9,484 bases of DNA from positions 1 through 9,484 of the forward strand of contig JBDTNQ010000137.1 in assembly GCA_039933635.1 (NCBI GenBank), given 5' to 3'. Under the pieces are notes generated by a model. The model had not been told where the DNA came from and ran no database searches. It worked only from the letters and a program-made list of their open reading frames with translations. Positions within the stretch are counted from its first letter, which is position 1; each line of letters starts with the position of its first letter. Positions 1 to 7,775 of the stretch are shown one piece after another. This stretch comes from JBDTNQ01 sp039933635. Its GTDB lineage: Bacteria; Acidobacteriota; Vicinamibacteria; Vicinamibacterales; SCN-69-37. Position numbers and translations under genes: made by a program.

Positions 1-11
1 GATCCGATGCC

Positions 12-941
12 TCAGCCCATCTTTTTCTTGAAATAGTCGATGGTCGAGGTCAGACCCTGTTCGAGGGGCACCGTCGGCTCCCACCCGAGCAGCGTTCGGG
101 CTCGGGTGATGTCGGGCTGGCGGACCTTCGGGTCGTCGGTGGGAAGCGGCTTGAACACCACTTTGCTCTTCGACCCCGTCATCTTGATGATGAGGTGGGC
201 CATCTCTTCGATGGACATCTCGTGCGGGTTGCCGATGTTCACCGGCTCGTTGAGATTCGACTCGGCCAGTTTCAGGATGCCCGCGACCAGGTCGGTCACA
301 TAGCAGAAGCTGCGGGTCTGCGCGCCGCTGCCGAAGATCGTCACGTCTTCATCGCGCAGGGCCTGTGCGATGAAGTTCGGGACGGCGCGGCCGTCGCGGA
401 CGCGCATCCGCGGTCCGTACGTGTTGAAGATCCGAACGATCTTCGCGTCCACCCCGTGATACCGGTGGTACGCCATCGTCATCGCTTCGGCGAAGCGTTT
501 GGCCTCGTCGTACACGCCGCGTGGGCCTACCGGATTGACGTTGCCCCAGTACGTTTCCTTCTGCGGGTGTTCGAGCGGGTCGCCGTAGACCTCTGACGTC
601 GAGGCGATTACGAACCGTGCGCCCTTGGCTTTCGCCAGGCCGAGCGCTTTGTGCGTGCCGAGCGCGCCGACCTTCAGCGTGGGAATCGGCCACTCGAGAT
701 AGTCGATGGGGCTCGCCGGACTGGCCCAGTGAAAGACGATGTCGACCGGACCGTCGACGTGGATGAAGTTTGTCACGTCGTGCTTGACGAACACGAAGTC
801 GCGGCCCGCGAGATGCGCGATGTTCGCGAGGTCACCGGTGAGCAGGTTGTCGATGCCGACGACCGAGTGGCCGCGGTCGAGCAGGGTTTCCGAGAGGTGC
901 GATCCGATGAAGCCGGCGGCGCCGGTGATGACGATGCGCAT
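12..941 (-). CDS. uxs: UDP-glucuronate decarboxylase (UDP-xylose synthase), SDR family
   Basis: This cytoplasmic NAD-dependent enzyme converts UDP-glucuronate to UDP-xylose and CO2. The 309-residue protein is a complete extended SDR. It has the nucleotide-binding GAAGFIG at residues 7-13, the STSEVYGDP block at 114-122, catalytic YDEAK with Tyr144 and Lys148, RIFNTYGPRM at 170-179, GSGAQTRSF at 204-212 and NIGNP at 235-239. Glu117 and Arg274 (in VRQPDI) sit where the decarboxylating UXS/ArnA enzymes carry their Glu and Arg. Together with close resemblance to eukaryotic UXS1 blocks, this favours decarboxylase over a plain 4-epimerase or dTDP-glucose dehydratase. It starts at ATG 941, with AAGGA at 953-957 about 11 bases upstream, in the 19-base gap after the sugar transferase. 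It is the last operon gene seen, and its substrate is made by the dehydrogenase at 7831-9132. The family is clear; product specificity is inferred. Confidence 0.93.
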   Translation of the reverse strand: MRIVITGAAGFIGSHLSETLLDRGHSVVGIDNLLTGDLANIAHLAGRDFVFVKHDVTNFIHVDGPVDIVFHWASPASPIDYLEWPIPTLKVGALGTHKALGLAKAKGARFVIASTSEVYGDPLEHPQKETYWGNVNPVGPRGVYDEAKRFAEAMTMAYHRYHGVDAKIVRIFNTYGPRMRVRDGRAVPNFIAQALRDEDVTIFGSGAQTRSFCYVTDLVAGILKLAESNLNEPVNIGNPHEMSIEEMAHLIIKMTGSKSKVVFKPLPTDDPKVRQPDITRARTLLGWEPTVPLEQGLTSTIDYFKKKMG

Positions 942-960
942 CTGATGTCAGGTCCTTCAG

Positions 961-2406
961 CTACGAAACGGCCGGACTCTTGTCCCGGCCGCGCAGCACC
1001 GTGAGCCACATAATCTTGAAGTCGAGCGAGAGCGACCAGTTCTCGATGTAGTAGAGGTCGAACTCGATCCGTTTCTCGAGCGAGGTATTGCCGCGCCAGC
1101 CGTTGACCTGAGCCCAGCCCGTGATGCCGGCCTTGACCTTGTGGCGAAGCATGTATTGCGGAATGCGGTGTTTGAACTGTTCGACGAAGAAGGGGCGCTC
1201 CGGCCGCGGGCCGACGATCGACATGTCGCCGCGAAGCACGTTCCAGAACTGCGGCAGTTCGTCGATGTCGTGCCGGCGCAGCCATTTACCGATGGACGTC
1301 GCGCGCGGGTCGTCGTCGCGCGCCCACACCGGGCCGCTCGCGTCCTCGGCGTCGACCGGCATCGAGCGGAACTTGTAGACGGTGAACGCGTTGCCATCGA
1401 GGCCCATGCGGACCTGCGTGTAGAACACGGGCCCCGGCGAGCTTCGCTTGATGAGCCAGGCGACGATGAGCGCCGGCACCAGGCCAATCAGGAGGACGGT
1501 CGACGAGATCGCAATGTCCGTGAGCCGCTTGAGCACGCTGTTGAAGCCGCGCAGCGGAACGTCGTTGATGCTGATGAGCGGCAGGCCGTCGAGATCCTCG
1601 AGGCGCGCGCGCAGCGCGATGAACTGCAGCAGGTCGGGGACGACGTGCACGTTGATGCACTCGCGACTGGCGTACTCGACCACGCCCAGCATCTTCACGT
1701 GCTCCTCAATCGGGAGTGCGACGTAGATTTCGTCGACTTTCTCGTGCGCGCAGATCGACGCGAGGTCGCCGATCGTCCCGAGCAGCGGCAACCCGCGATA
1801 GCCAATCGAGTCGGACGTCCCCGCACGGTCGTCCGCGAAGCCCATCAACCGGAAGCCGAGCTCGCTGTGTTCGACGATGCGGTCGGCGACCATGCGGCCC
1901 AGATCGCCGACGCCGACAATCAACACGTGCTTGAGCCCGATCCCCGCCCGCCACCGGCGACGAAGCAGATCGCGGACGGTCTCGCGCGAGACGTACGTGA
2001 AGAAGACCGTGAACGACAAGTACAGCGCCCAGACGCCCCGCGAAATCTCGAGGACGCCCTGCGTCTTGAGCGACTCGCTCAGGTGATACGTCTGGACGTA
2101 CAGCGTGCCGAGAATGCCCAGCAGCCCGCCAAGCAGGCTGCCCACGAGCACGCCAAAGAAGTCGTCGACGCGCGTGCGGCCGCGACGCAGCCGGTAGAGC
2201 CCCTGCAGCTGGAACGCCAGGACGATGAGCAGCGCGAGGAACGGTCCGATCGCCAGGTAGCGGGCAAACGGCGGCGCCGGCTGGTTGACCGGGAAGAGGC
2301 CGCTGTTGAACCGGACCACGTAGGCCAGCGCGAATGAAAAGGCCGCCGCGAAAAAGTCCGCGACGACATGAATGGCGACGAGCAGCCGGTTGTGTCGCCT
2401 CAGCAC
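961..2406 (-). CDS. WcaJ-like undecaprenyl-phosphate sugar-1-phosphate transferase (initiating enzyme)
   Basis: A membrane enzyme that transfers a sugar-1-phosphate from a UDP-sugar to undecaprenyl phosphate, starting repeat-unit assembly. The 481-residue protein has hydrophobic segments near residues 8-31, 49-67, 83-104 and 122-139. A Rossmann-like CoA-binding-type domain with GVGDLG at 165-170 follows, then a membrane helix near 297-318. The C-terminal bacterial sugar transferase domain has VYKFRSM at 343-349, DELPQFWNVLRGDMSIVGPR from 382 (the Asp-Glu pair is the expected metal and catalytic site) and KAGITGWAQVNGWRGNTSLE from 425. The full-length architecture and this C-terminus resemble the glucose-1-phosphate transferases (WcaJ type), so UDP-glucose is the likely donor. 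Galactose or another sugar cannot be excluded. The GTG start at 2406 overlaps the upstream gene's stop by 7 bases, with a weak GGTAGG six bases upstream. Its position near the operon end is a little unusual for an initiating enzyme. Confidence 0.93.
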   Translation of the reverse strand: MLRRHNRLLVAIHVVADFFAAAFSFALAYVVRFNSGLFPVNQPAPPFARYLAIGPFLALLIVLAFQLQGLYRLRRGRTRVDDFFGVLVGSLLGGLLGILGTLYVQTYHLSESLKTQGVLEISRGVWALYLSFTVFFTYVSRETVRDLLRRRWRAGIGLKHVLIVGVGDLGRMVADRIVEHSELGFRLMGFADDRAGTSDSIGYRGLPLLGTIGDLASICAHEKVDEIYVALPIEEHVKMLGVVEYASRECINVHVVPDLLQFIALRARLEDLDGLPLISINDVPLRGFNSVLKRLTDIAISSTVLLIGLVPALIVAWLIKRSSPGPVFYTQVRMGLDGNAFTVYKFRSMPVDAEDASGPVWARDDDPRATSIGKWLRRHDIDELPQFWNVLRGDMSIVGPRPERPFFVEQFKHRIPQYMLRHKVKAGITGWAQVNGWRGNTSLEKRIEFDLYYIENWSLSLDFKIMWLTVLRGRDKSPAVS

Positions 2407-3563
2407 GCCGCGCCTACCAGGGCTTGCGTCAGAAGTCTGATGAAGCCGCTTTCGAAACGGGCCACCGAGAACTGCGCCGCGTGAGCGGCGAGGGGCCGCG
2501 GATCGTCGAATCCCGTGGCCGTCGCCCGCATCGCCTCGGCGAACAGGCCGTCATCCGCAGAGTCGACGAGGTGTCCGCTGACGCCCGGGACGACCGTCTC
2601 GAGCGCGCCACCGCGCCCCAGGGCCACGACCGGCCGGCCGCAGGCCATGGACTCGACCGGCGCAATGCCGAAGTCTTCCTCGGCGGGGAGGACGAGCGCC
2701 TGGGCGTGGCGATAGGCGTCGCGCAGGCTGGCGGGGTCGAGGGCCCCGGCGAATTCGATGGACGGGCCCGCAATCTGACGTAGCCGCGCGAGATCGGGAC
2801 CAGTGCCGACGATTTTCAGATGTACTCCGAGCCGCATGGCGGCTCGAATCGCCACGTCGATGCGCTTATACGGGACCAGGGCTGACACAACCAGGAAATA
2901 CGGCAGCGGCGGGGTATCACCGGGGGTGAAAAACTGGGTATCCACCGGCGGATGGAGCACCGACGCCTCACGATTATAGTACCGCCCGATCCGTCCCGCA
3001 ACGAACCGGGAGTTGGCCACGAAGGCGTCCACACGGTTGGCCGTGGCCCGATCCCAACGGGCCAGCCAGTCCATGACCGGTCGCGCCAGGGCGCTGCCGA
3101 GCGTTCCCAGGCGCGCCGGGCCGAAATAGGCGTCGAACTGGTCCCAGGCATACCGCATCGGCGAGTGGCAGTAGCACATGTGGAACGAACGGCCGATCGG
3201 CACGACCGACTTGGCCGCGCAATGGCTCGTCGACAGCACCAGGTCGGCATCGTCGAGGTCGAAGCATTCGATGGCGGTCGGGAAGAGCGGCAGGTAGTGC
3301 CGGTAGTAGCGACCGGGCCTCGGCAGTTTCTGCACGAAAGAGGTCCGGATCGGATGTGAGGCGATCGTGGGCGAGACCGAGCCTGGCACGTGCACGAGCG
3401 TGAGAATCTCGGCGTCCGGAAAGAGCCGGCACAGGCACTCGAGCACCTTTTCGCCGCCCCGCATCCCCGTAAGCCAGTCGTGGACGAGCACCACGCGCCG
3501 CCCGGCCCACGGCAGCGGCATCGAGGTCGGCGTGAGCGCCGGAGCGCTAACGGCGCTGGGCAC
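2400..3563 (-). CDS. GT4-family glycosyltransferase (WbaZ/mannosyltransferase-like)
   Basis: A cytoplasmic, probably membrane-associated, retaining glycosyltransferase that would add one sugar to the lipid-linked repeat unit. The 387-residue protein has a GT-B fold pattern. The N-terminal half carries VLVHDWLTGMRGGEKVLE at about 25-42 and CYCHSPMRYAWD at 130-141, typical of one GT4 subgroup. The C-terminal half carries the donor-binding PYKR at 231-234 (Lys233) and the E-x7-E motif EDFGIAPVE with Glu296 and Glu304. I chose the GTG at 3563 because AGGAGGT lies five bases upstream. ATG 3521 (residue 15) lacks such a site, so a 17-base overlap with the preceding gene is accepted. The first 20 residues are rich in Ala and Pro and look like a non-conserved extension. 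The donor is unknown; related subgroup members include mannosyltransferases, but that is not evidence enough here. Confidence 0.9.
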   Translation of the reverse strand: MPSAVSAPALTPTSMPLPWAGRRVVLVHDWLTGMRGGEKVLECLCRLFPDAEILTLVHVPGSVSPTIASHPIRTSFVQKLPRPGRYYRHYLPLFPTAIECFDLDDADLVLSTSHCAAKSVVPIGRSFHMCYCHSPMRYAWDQFDAYFGPARLGTLGSALARPVMDWLARWDRATANRVDAFVANSRFVAGRIGRYYNREASVLHPPVDTQFFTPGDTPPLPYFLVVSALVPYKRIDVAIRAAMRLGVHLKIVGTGPDLARLRQIAGPSIEFAGALDPASLRDAYRHAQALVLPAEEDFGIAPVESMACGRPVVALGRGGALETVVPGVSGHLVDSADDGLFAEAMRATATGFDDPRPLAAHAAQFSVARFESGFIRLLTQALVGAAC

Positions 3564-4668
3564 GGCCCACCTCCTCGTAAACCGCCTGGACCCGCGCGAC
3601 AGAGCGCTCCCACGAGAACGCTTTCACGCGCTCGTGGCCGCGCGCAATCAGGTCGTTGCGGAGCGCGGTGTCGGTCAGCACGCGTGCCATGGCCTCGGCG
3701 ATCGCGCCGGCGTCCATCGGGTCGACCAGTAGCGCTGCGTCGCCAACCACCTCGGGCAGCGATGAGGTGTTCGATGCGACGACCGGCGTGCCGGCGGCCA
3801 TGGCTTCGAGCGGTGGCAAGCCGAAGCCTTCGTAGAGCGAGGGGAACACGAAGACGGATGCGAGGCGATAGAGCGCGGACAACATGGCGTCCGACACCCA
3901 GCCGAAGAATCGCACGTGCGGGTGCAGTTGAAACCGGTGAACGAGCCGCCGCAGGCTCTGATACTTCGACACTTCGTCACCGACGATCAGGAGGCGCGCG
4001 TGCTCCACGCCGCGCCGCCGGAGGATCGAGTACGCCTCGACGAGACGCTCCAGATTCTTGTGCGGCTTGATGTTGCCGGCGTACAGGATGAAGGGTGACT
4101 CGAGCTGGTAGCGGCCGCGCACCTCGGCCAGCGCTTCGGGCGTCGGTTCGGTGGCCAGCCGCTCGTCGAGCGCGTTGTGAATCACCTCGACCTTGCCGGC
4201 CGGGACGTGCAGGTAGTGCAGGATGTCCTCGCGCGACGCCTCGGACACCGTGAGCACCCGCGCCGACCGCTTCGCGCTCGAGCGCATCATGATGCGCGCG
4301 TAGGTGTGGGCGAGCCGGCCGGGCAGGTATTGCGGAAACCGCAGGTGAATGCAGTCGTGAATCGTCACGACGAACGGCACGCGCGTCAGAGGCGAAACGA
4401 CGTAGTGCGGCGCGTGAAAGAGCTCGGCGCGAGTGCGGGTGAGCGCGATCGGGAGCGAAATCTGCTCGCGCATGGAGTAATTGCCGGCCCGTTCCTCGCA
4501 GGGCGTGAAGCGGGAGCCGAGTGACCGGACGAACTCGATGTCGCGGGGGGGGCACACCAGGATGTACTCATGGTCGCCGTCCAGTTTGGCGAGCCAGGAC
4601 ACCAGGTTCCGCACGTAGGTGCCGATGCCGTAGTCGTGCAGCTTGCGAGCGTCGATCGCGATACGCAC
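3547..4668 (-). CDS. GT4-family glycosyltransferase (GT-B fold)
   Basis: A retaining GT4 transferase that would extend the lipid-linked oligosaccharide in the cytoplasm. The 373 residues begin with RIAIDARKLHDYGIGTYVRN, where the glycine-rich GIGTY loop is typical of this subgroup. An HDC block follows at 104-106 and a TVSEASREDI block at 140-149. The donor site has GNIKPHKN at 198-205, and the E-x7-E motif YEGFGLPPLEA gives Glu280 and Glu288. The reading frame stays open upstream to 5682, but that part is only a shadow of the GT2 gene. GTG 4668 is chosen because the family N-terminus begins exactly there, 14 bases after the GT2 stop. No good Shine-Dalgarno site is visible. A run of eight C on the coding strand lies at 4545-4552 (codons 39-42). 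The acceptor and donor sugars cannot be told from sequence. Confidence 0.92.
   Translation of the reverse strand: MRIAIDARKLHDYGIGTYVRNLVSWLAKLDGDHEYILVCPPRDIEFVRSLGSRFTPCEERAGNYSMREQISLPIALTRTRAELFHAPHYVVSPLTRVPFVVTIHDCIHLRFPQYLPGRLAHTYARIMMRSSAKRSARVLTVSEASREDILHYLHVPAGKVEVIHNALDERLATEPTPEALAEVRGRYQLESPFILYAGNIKPHKNLERLVEAYSILRRRGVEHARLLIVGDEVSKYQSLRRLVHRFQLHPHVRFFGWVSDAMLSALYRLASVFVFPSLYEGFGLPPLEAMAAGTPVVASNTSSLPEVVGDAALLVDPMDAGAIAEAMARVLTDTALRNDLIARGHERVKAFSWERSVARVQAVYEEVGRAQRR
3569..3575 (-). promoter_or_regulatory. Strong Shine-Dalgarno site of the 2400-3563 glycosyltransferase
   Basis: On the minus strand this reads AGGAGGT, five bases before the GTG at 3561-3563. It lies inside the last codons of the preceding glycosyltransferase gene (stop at 3547-3549). 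It is the best ribosome binding site in the operon and decides the start of the downstream gene. The other junctions have weak or no recognisable site, so this gene may be translated more independently of its neighbours. Confidence 0.8.
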
Positions 4669-4682
4669 AGTGTCTGGAGATC

Positions 4683-5501
4683 TTATCGGACGTCGTGCCC
4701 GCGGACTGTCAGCCACAGCCTGAGCACCAGCGCCCACAGGGGCCGGTGCTTGCGGTAGAACGCCAGGTGACTCCGATGATAGTGCGAGGAGGCTGCGGCC
4801 CCGGCCGCCGCCACCGATCGGCCGCGCAGGTGCGTGACTCGTGCCCCCGGCGTGAAGAGAATGCGCCCGCCGCGGGAACGCAGGGCCGCACAGAAATCGA
4901 CGTCCTCTTCGTACATGAAGAAGCGCTCGTCCAGAAGTCCGGCCTCGAGCGCCGCCTCTCGCCGGACCAGCAGACAGGCGCCGCTGACCCAGTCCACGAC
5001 GCGTTCCATGGCGACCAGGGCATCCGTGCGCCGCTGGTCCTCTGGACGGTCGCTCCCGGCGCGAATGACGCGGGCGCGCTGCTGCACTTCGGCCCACGGC
5101 GACAGCATGGGGCCAAAGGACACTTCCGGGCGGCCCCGGACATCCTCGAGCCTGGGCCCGGCCGCGACAGCTCCGGTCGCGGCCAGCCGGCTGCGAAGCC
5201 GGTCGATAGCGCCCGCCGGAACCAGCGTGTCGCTGTTGAGCAGCAGGATCAGCGGGGCGACCGATCGTCGGATGGCGATGTTGTTTGCGGCGGCGAATCC
5301 CACGTTCCGATCGAGGCCGATTACGGTGGCCCGCGGCCACGCGGCCTGCACGCGCGCCACGCTGCCGTCGGTCGAGGCATTGTCGACGACGAATACCTCG
5401 TGGAGGCCTTCGGGCGGCGCGTCGAAGATCGACCTCAGACACGCATCGAGATCGTCGCGCGCGTTGAAGTTGACGATGACGATGTCGAGGGCGGAGGTCA
5501 C
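4683..5501 (-). CDS. GT2-family glycosyltransferase (rhamnosyltransferase-like)
   Basis: An inverting GT-A fold transferase, the only non-GT4 transferase in the cluster. Over 272 residues it shows the GT2 N-terminus DIVIVNFNARDDLDACLRSI from residue 6 and VVDNASTDGS at 38-47. RNVGFAAANNIAI at 65-77 and LLLNSDT at 86-92 follow, where NSD is the metal-binding DxD equivalent. SGACLLVRR at 173-181 and FFMYEEDVDFCAALRSRGG from 194 complete the core; the acidic residues 198-202 include the likely catalytic base. The order matches the WbbL-like branch that includes many rhamnosyltransferases. No dTDP-rhamnose genes are in the window, so that donor is only a suggestion. The C-terminus has a short basic-hydrophobic stretch (about 250-267) that could bind the membrane. 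The start is GTG 5501, overlapping the stop of the upstream gene by 4 bases (GTGA). Confidence 0.92.
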   Translation of the reverse strand: MTSALDIVIVNFNARDDLDACLRSIFDAPPEGLHEVFVVDNASTDGSVARVQAAWPRATVIGLDRNVGFAAANNIAIRRSVAPLILLLNSDTLVPAGAIDRLRSRLAATGAVAAGPRLEDVRGRPEVSFGPMLSPWAEVQQRARVIRAGSDRPEDQRRTDALVAMERVVDWVSGACLLVRREAALEAGLLDERFFMYEEDVDFCAALRSRGGRILFTPGARVTHLRGRSVAAAGAAASSHYHRSHLAFYRKHRPLWALVLRLWLTVRGHDVR

Positions 5502-6592
5502 GCGGAGGCCGCGCGCTCCAGCGCGATGCGGATCGTGTCGGCGGTTTGGCGCCAGGAAAATGCTTCGAGACGGCGGCGGCCCGCGGCCAGGGCCGCGTCG
5601 CGCGCGGGTGAGTCCATTGAAAGGGCCGCGAGGCCCGAGGCGATCGAGTCGGGCGTGGTCTCGACGAAGTGCGCCGCGTCACCGTAGACCTCGCGGCCGA
5701 CCGGCGTGTCGAGCAGGATCGACGGCACGCCGCGGGCGAGCGCCTCGAGTGGCGTCATCGCGAAACCCTCGTAGTCCGAAAGGAACGCGAATACGCGTGC
5801 CGATGCGTACAGCCGGTCGAGTTCCTCGTCGCTGACGTACGCGCGCCAGTCCACCCGGTCCGCGACGCCCACTTCTGCCGCGACGCGTGCCGGGTCGATC
5901 CGCGGCGTCGTGCGATTGTCGCCGACGAGAACCAACCGCGCGCCGGGCGTGGTGGCCGCAAATCGCGCGAAACCCCGGATGAGCTCGGGGATGTGCCGCC
6001 GGGTGAACAGCGATCCGACGTAGAGCACGGTCGTGCCCATCGCCGGCGCGGCCGGCCGAATCTGGGGCGCTCCCGGTGGCGCGAGCACAATCCGGCCTGG
6101 CGGCACCTTGAGCCAGTGACGAATTTCGGCCGCGGAGAAGTCCGAGATGGTGACGATGCTCGCGGCGCGGGCGGCGGCCGCGCGCGTCAGCCACCGGCGC
6201 CTCGCGCCCTCGCGCGCGCTGAACCATTCCGGGTGTGCGAAGTACGAGACGTCGTAGATCGCCACCACGTAGGGACTCGCGCGCACGATCGGCGCCGTGT
6301 ACGCCGCCGCGAACAGGACGTCCGCTCCAACGTGACGCACGGCGCGAGGCAGTTGCCATTGCTCCCAGGCGGTCCCGCGCAGGCCCGGGACGAGCGTCCA
6401 TGAGACGCGCCCGCCAAGCTCGCGCGCCAACGCCGGCGACGGCTCGGCCGGCACGATGAGGGAGAGCCGATGCGGAAAAGCGTCGTCGCGCGTCCACTCG
6501 CGAAGTACCTCGAGCAGGTAGCGGCCGACGCCCGTCGGCTGGCCGAGCAGTTCGCGCGCGTCGACGGCAATCTGGCGTGACGGTTCAGCCAC
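5498..6592 (-). CDS. GT4-family glycosyltransferase with variant donor-site residues
   Basis: A GT-B fold retaining transferase of 364 residues, presumed to add one sugar to the repeat unit. It begins QIAVDARELLGQPTGVGRYL from residue 7, with the GVGRY glycine-rich loop. AIYDVSYF lies at 111-118 and TISDFSAAEI at 148-157. The C-terminal domain opens with VLYVGSLFTRRHIPELIRGF from 189, and the E-x7-E motif YEGFAMTPLEA gives Glu275 and Glu283. Two departures from the usual pattern are visible. The PRKN-type stretch reads TRRH, so the phosphate-binding Lys appears replaced by Arg, and the loop after the first Glu has GFAMTP rather than GFGLP. The frame is open upstream to 6718, but only inside the neighbouring gene. 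GTG 6592 fits the family N-terminus and overlaps the previous stop by 8 bases (GTGGCTGA). Its substrate is unknown. Confidence 0.9.
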   Translation of the reverse strand: MAEPSRQIAVDARELLGQPTGVGRYLLEVLREWTRDDAFPHRLSLIVPAEPSPALARELGGRVSWTLVPGLRGTAWEQWQLPRAVRHVGADVLFAAAYTAPIVRASPYVVAIYDVSYFAHPEWFSAREGARRRWLTRAAAARAASIVTISDFSAAEIRHWLKVPPGRIVLAPPGAPQIRPAAPAMGTTVLYVGSLFTRRHIPELIRGFARFAATTPGARLVLVGDNRTTPRIDPARVAAEVGVADRVDWRAYVSDEELDRLYASARVFAFLSDYEGFAMTPLEALARGVPSILLDTPVGREVYGDAAHFVETTPDSIASGLAALSMDSPARDAALAAGRRRLEAFSWRQTADTIRIALERAASA

Positions 6593-7700
6593 GGCGCCCC
6601 GCGTGGTGATCCCGCGCCAGGTGCCACGCCTCGCGCACGCCGGCGGCCGTCCGCGCCCAGGTGAATTGCTGCACGTGGAGCCACCCGGCCTCGCGCATGC
6701 GATCGCGGCGTGAGGCATCGGACAGGATCGTCGTCAGCGCCTGGGTCAGTTCGGCGGGATTGTCGGGCGACACGAGCGTACCGGCGTCGCCGACGCTCTC
6801 GACCAGGGCGCCGCGACCCGCGGCGATCACCGGGACACCCACCGACATCGCTTCGATGGCCGGCATGCCGAAGCCTTCGGTGTGTGAGGGCAGCACGAAG
6901 ACGAGCGCGCGGCGGAAGAGCGCGGCCTTGTCGACGTCGGAGACGTAGCCCGGGAGCTCCACGTGTCCCGCGAGCGGACGTTCGCGGGCGCGCCGAACCA
7001 GGTCCTCGGCCCCGGCCGGGATCTGGCCAGCCAGCACGAGGGGCGGCGCGTCGGGACGCGCCACGATCAGTGCGCTGTAGGCATCGAGCAGCACGCCAAG
7101 ATTCTTGCGCGGTTCGAGCGTTCCGAGAAAGAGGATGGAGCCATGGGCCTTCGGCTCGGCCGCGCGGCGCGGCCAGTCGGGCGCGCCGGGCCGGCAGATC
7201 GAAATGTGCGAGCGCGGCACCCCGAGCCGCGTCTCGATGGCGTCGGCCGTGTGGCTCGAGATGGTGATGACCTGATCGGCGCGTCGCGCGTGGCTCGGAG
7301 CGAGCGGCGGGTAGTCGCGACGGATTTCGCCGCGGGTGCGCTCAGGCGCGTCCAGGAAGTCGAGATCGTAGATCGTCACGAGTTGCGCGGCGTGCCGGCT
7401 GGGAATGAGCAACGGATGCGCTGACTGGACAACATCGTGCTTGCCGGCGAGCCATTCCACCGGGGGCCACTCGAGTCGATGCCACGCCAGATGGAGTGCG
7501 CGCACCGGAACGCGCGCGTCAAGGGTCTCCGCGCCCGGCACCACGTCAGAGGCCAGGCGATCCTTCCAGGACGCCGAGAACAGACTGAGACGTTCGTCGG
7601 GAGGCGCCGAGGCGATGAGCGCCCGGGCGGTCTCGTTGACGTATTCCCCGACGCCGGTTCGCCGGCGCAGGGCAGGCCGGTAGTCGAACAGAATGCGCAC
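6585..7700 (-). CDS. GT4-family glycosyltransferase, first gene of the operon
   Basis: A GT-B fold retaining transferase of 371 residues that heads the minus-strand gene row. From the chosen GTG at 7700 it reads RILFDYRPALRRRTGVGEYV, with the glycine-rich GVGEY loop. TIYDLDFLDAPERTR follows from about 109 and VITISSHTADAIETRLGVP from 144. The donor site has LGTLEPRKNLGVLLDAY from 192, and TEGFGMPAIEA supplies the E-x7-E pair Glu275 and Glu283. A second in-frame GTG at 7721 would add seven residues (IASRAS plus the start). Neither start has a recognisable Shine-Dalgarno sequence. I prefer 7700 because the conserved family N-terminus begins there, and the difference does not affect function. 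It shares the G-[VI]-G-x-Y loop with two other GT4 proteins here, suggesting they are related by old duplication. The sugar specificity is unknown. Confidence 0.9.
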   Translation of the reverse strand: MRILFDYRPALRRRTGVGEYVNETARALIASAPPDERLSLFSASWKDRLASDVVPGAETLDARVPVRALHLAWHRLEWPPVEWLAGKHDVVQSAHPLLIPSRHAAQLVTIYDLDFLDAPERTRGEIRRDYPPLAPSHARRADQVITISSHTADAIETRLGVPRSHISICRPGAPDWPRRAAEPKAHGSILFLGTLEPRKNLGVLLDAYSALIVARPDAPPLVLAGQIPAGAEDLVRRARERPLAGHVELPGYVSDVDKAALFRRALVFVLPSHTEGFGMPAIEAMSVGVPVIAAGRGALVESVGDAGTLVSPDNPAELTQALTTILSDASRRDRMREAGWLHVQQFTWARTAAGVREAWHLARDHHAGRRG

Positions 7701-7759
7701 GCTGGCACGTGAGGCTATCACGCGGCCACGGGAAGTGCAGCGGCGTGCAACTCCTTACA

Positions 7760-7775
7760 GGTCAATCGATTGACC
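7760..7775. promoter_or_regulatory. Perfect 16-bp palindrome, candidate operator
   Basis: GGTCAATCGATTGACC is identical to its own reverse complement over all 16 bases. It lies in the divergent gap, about 56 bases before the dehydrogenase start and 60 bases from the operon's first GTG. A symmetrical site with no loop suits a dimeric DNA-binding regulator better than an RNA hairpin. Both ends read TTGACC outwards, a good -35-like hexamer on each strand, so a bound protein could block both promoters. The regulator is not identified and no regulator gene is in the window. Confidence 0.55.

Noticed and set aside
1141..2337. 398-codon open frame on the plus strand opposite the sugar transferase
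   Set aside because: Its translation is rich in Arg, Glu, Asp and Ala with no recognisable domain, and it mirrors a clearly real gene. Long antisense frames are expected in GC-rich coding DNA.
4669..5682. N-terminal 338-codon extension of the GT4 gene at 3547-4668 (a 711-residue fusion)
   Set aside because: The extension is an Arg/Pro-rich shadow of the GT2 gene in another frame, and the GT4 family N-terminus starts exactly at GTG 4668.
4521..5687. 388-codon plus-strand open frame opposite the GT2 gene
   Set aside because: Low-complexity Arg/Ala/Gly composition and no family resemblance; the minus strand carries a complete GT2 with all motifs.
6593..6718. 42-codon N-terminal extension of the GT4 gene at 5498-6592
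   Set aside because: It lies wholly within the upstream glycosyltransferase gene and has no family similarity; GTG 6592 matches the expected N-terminus.
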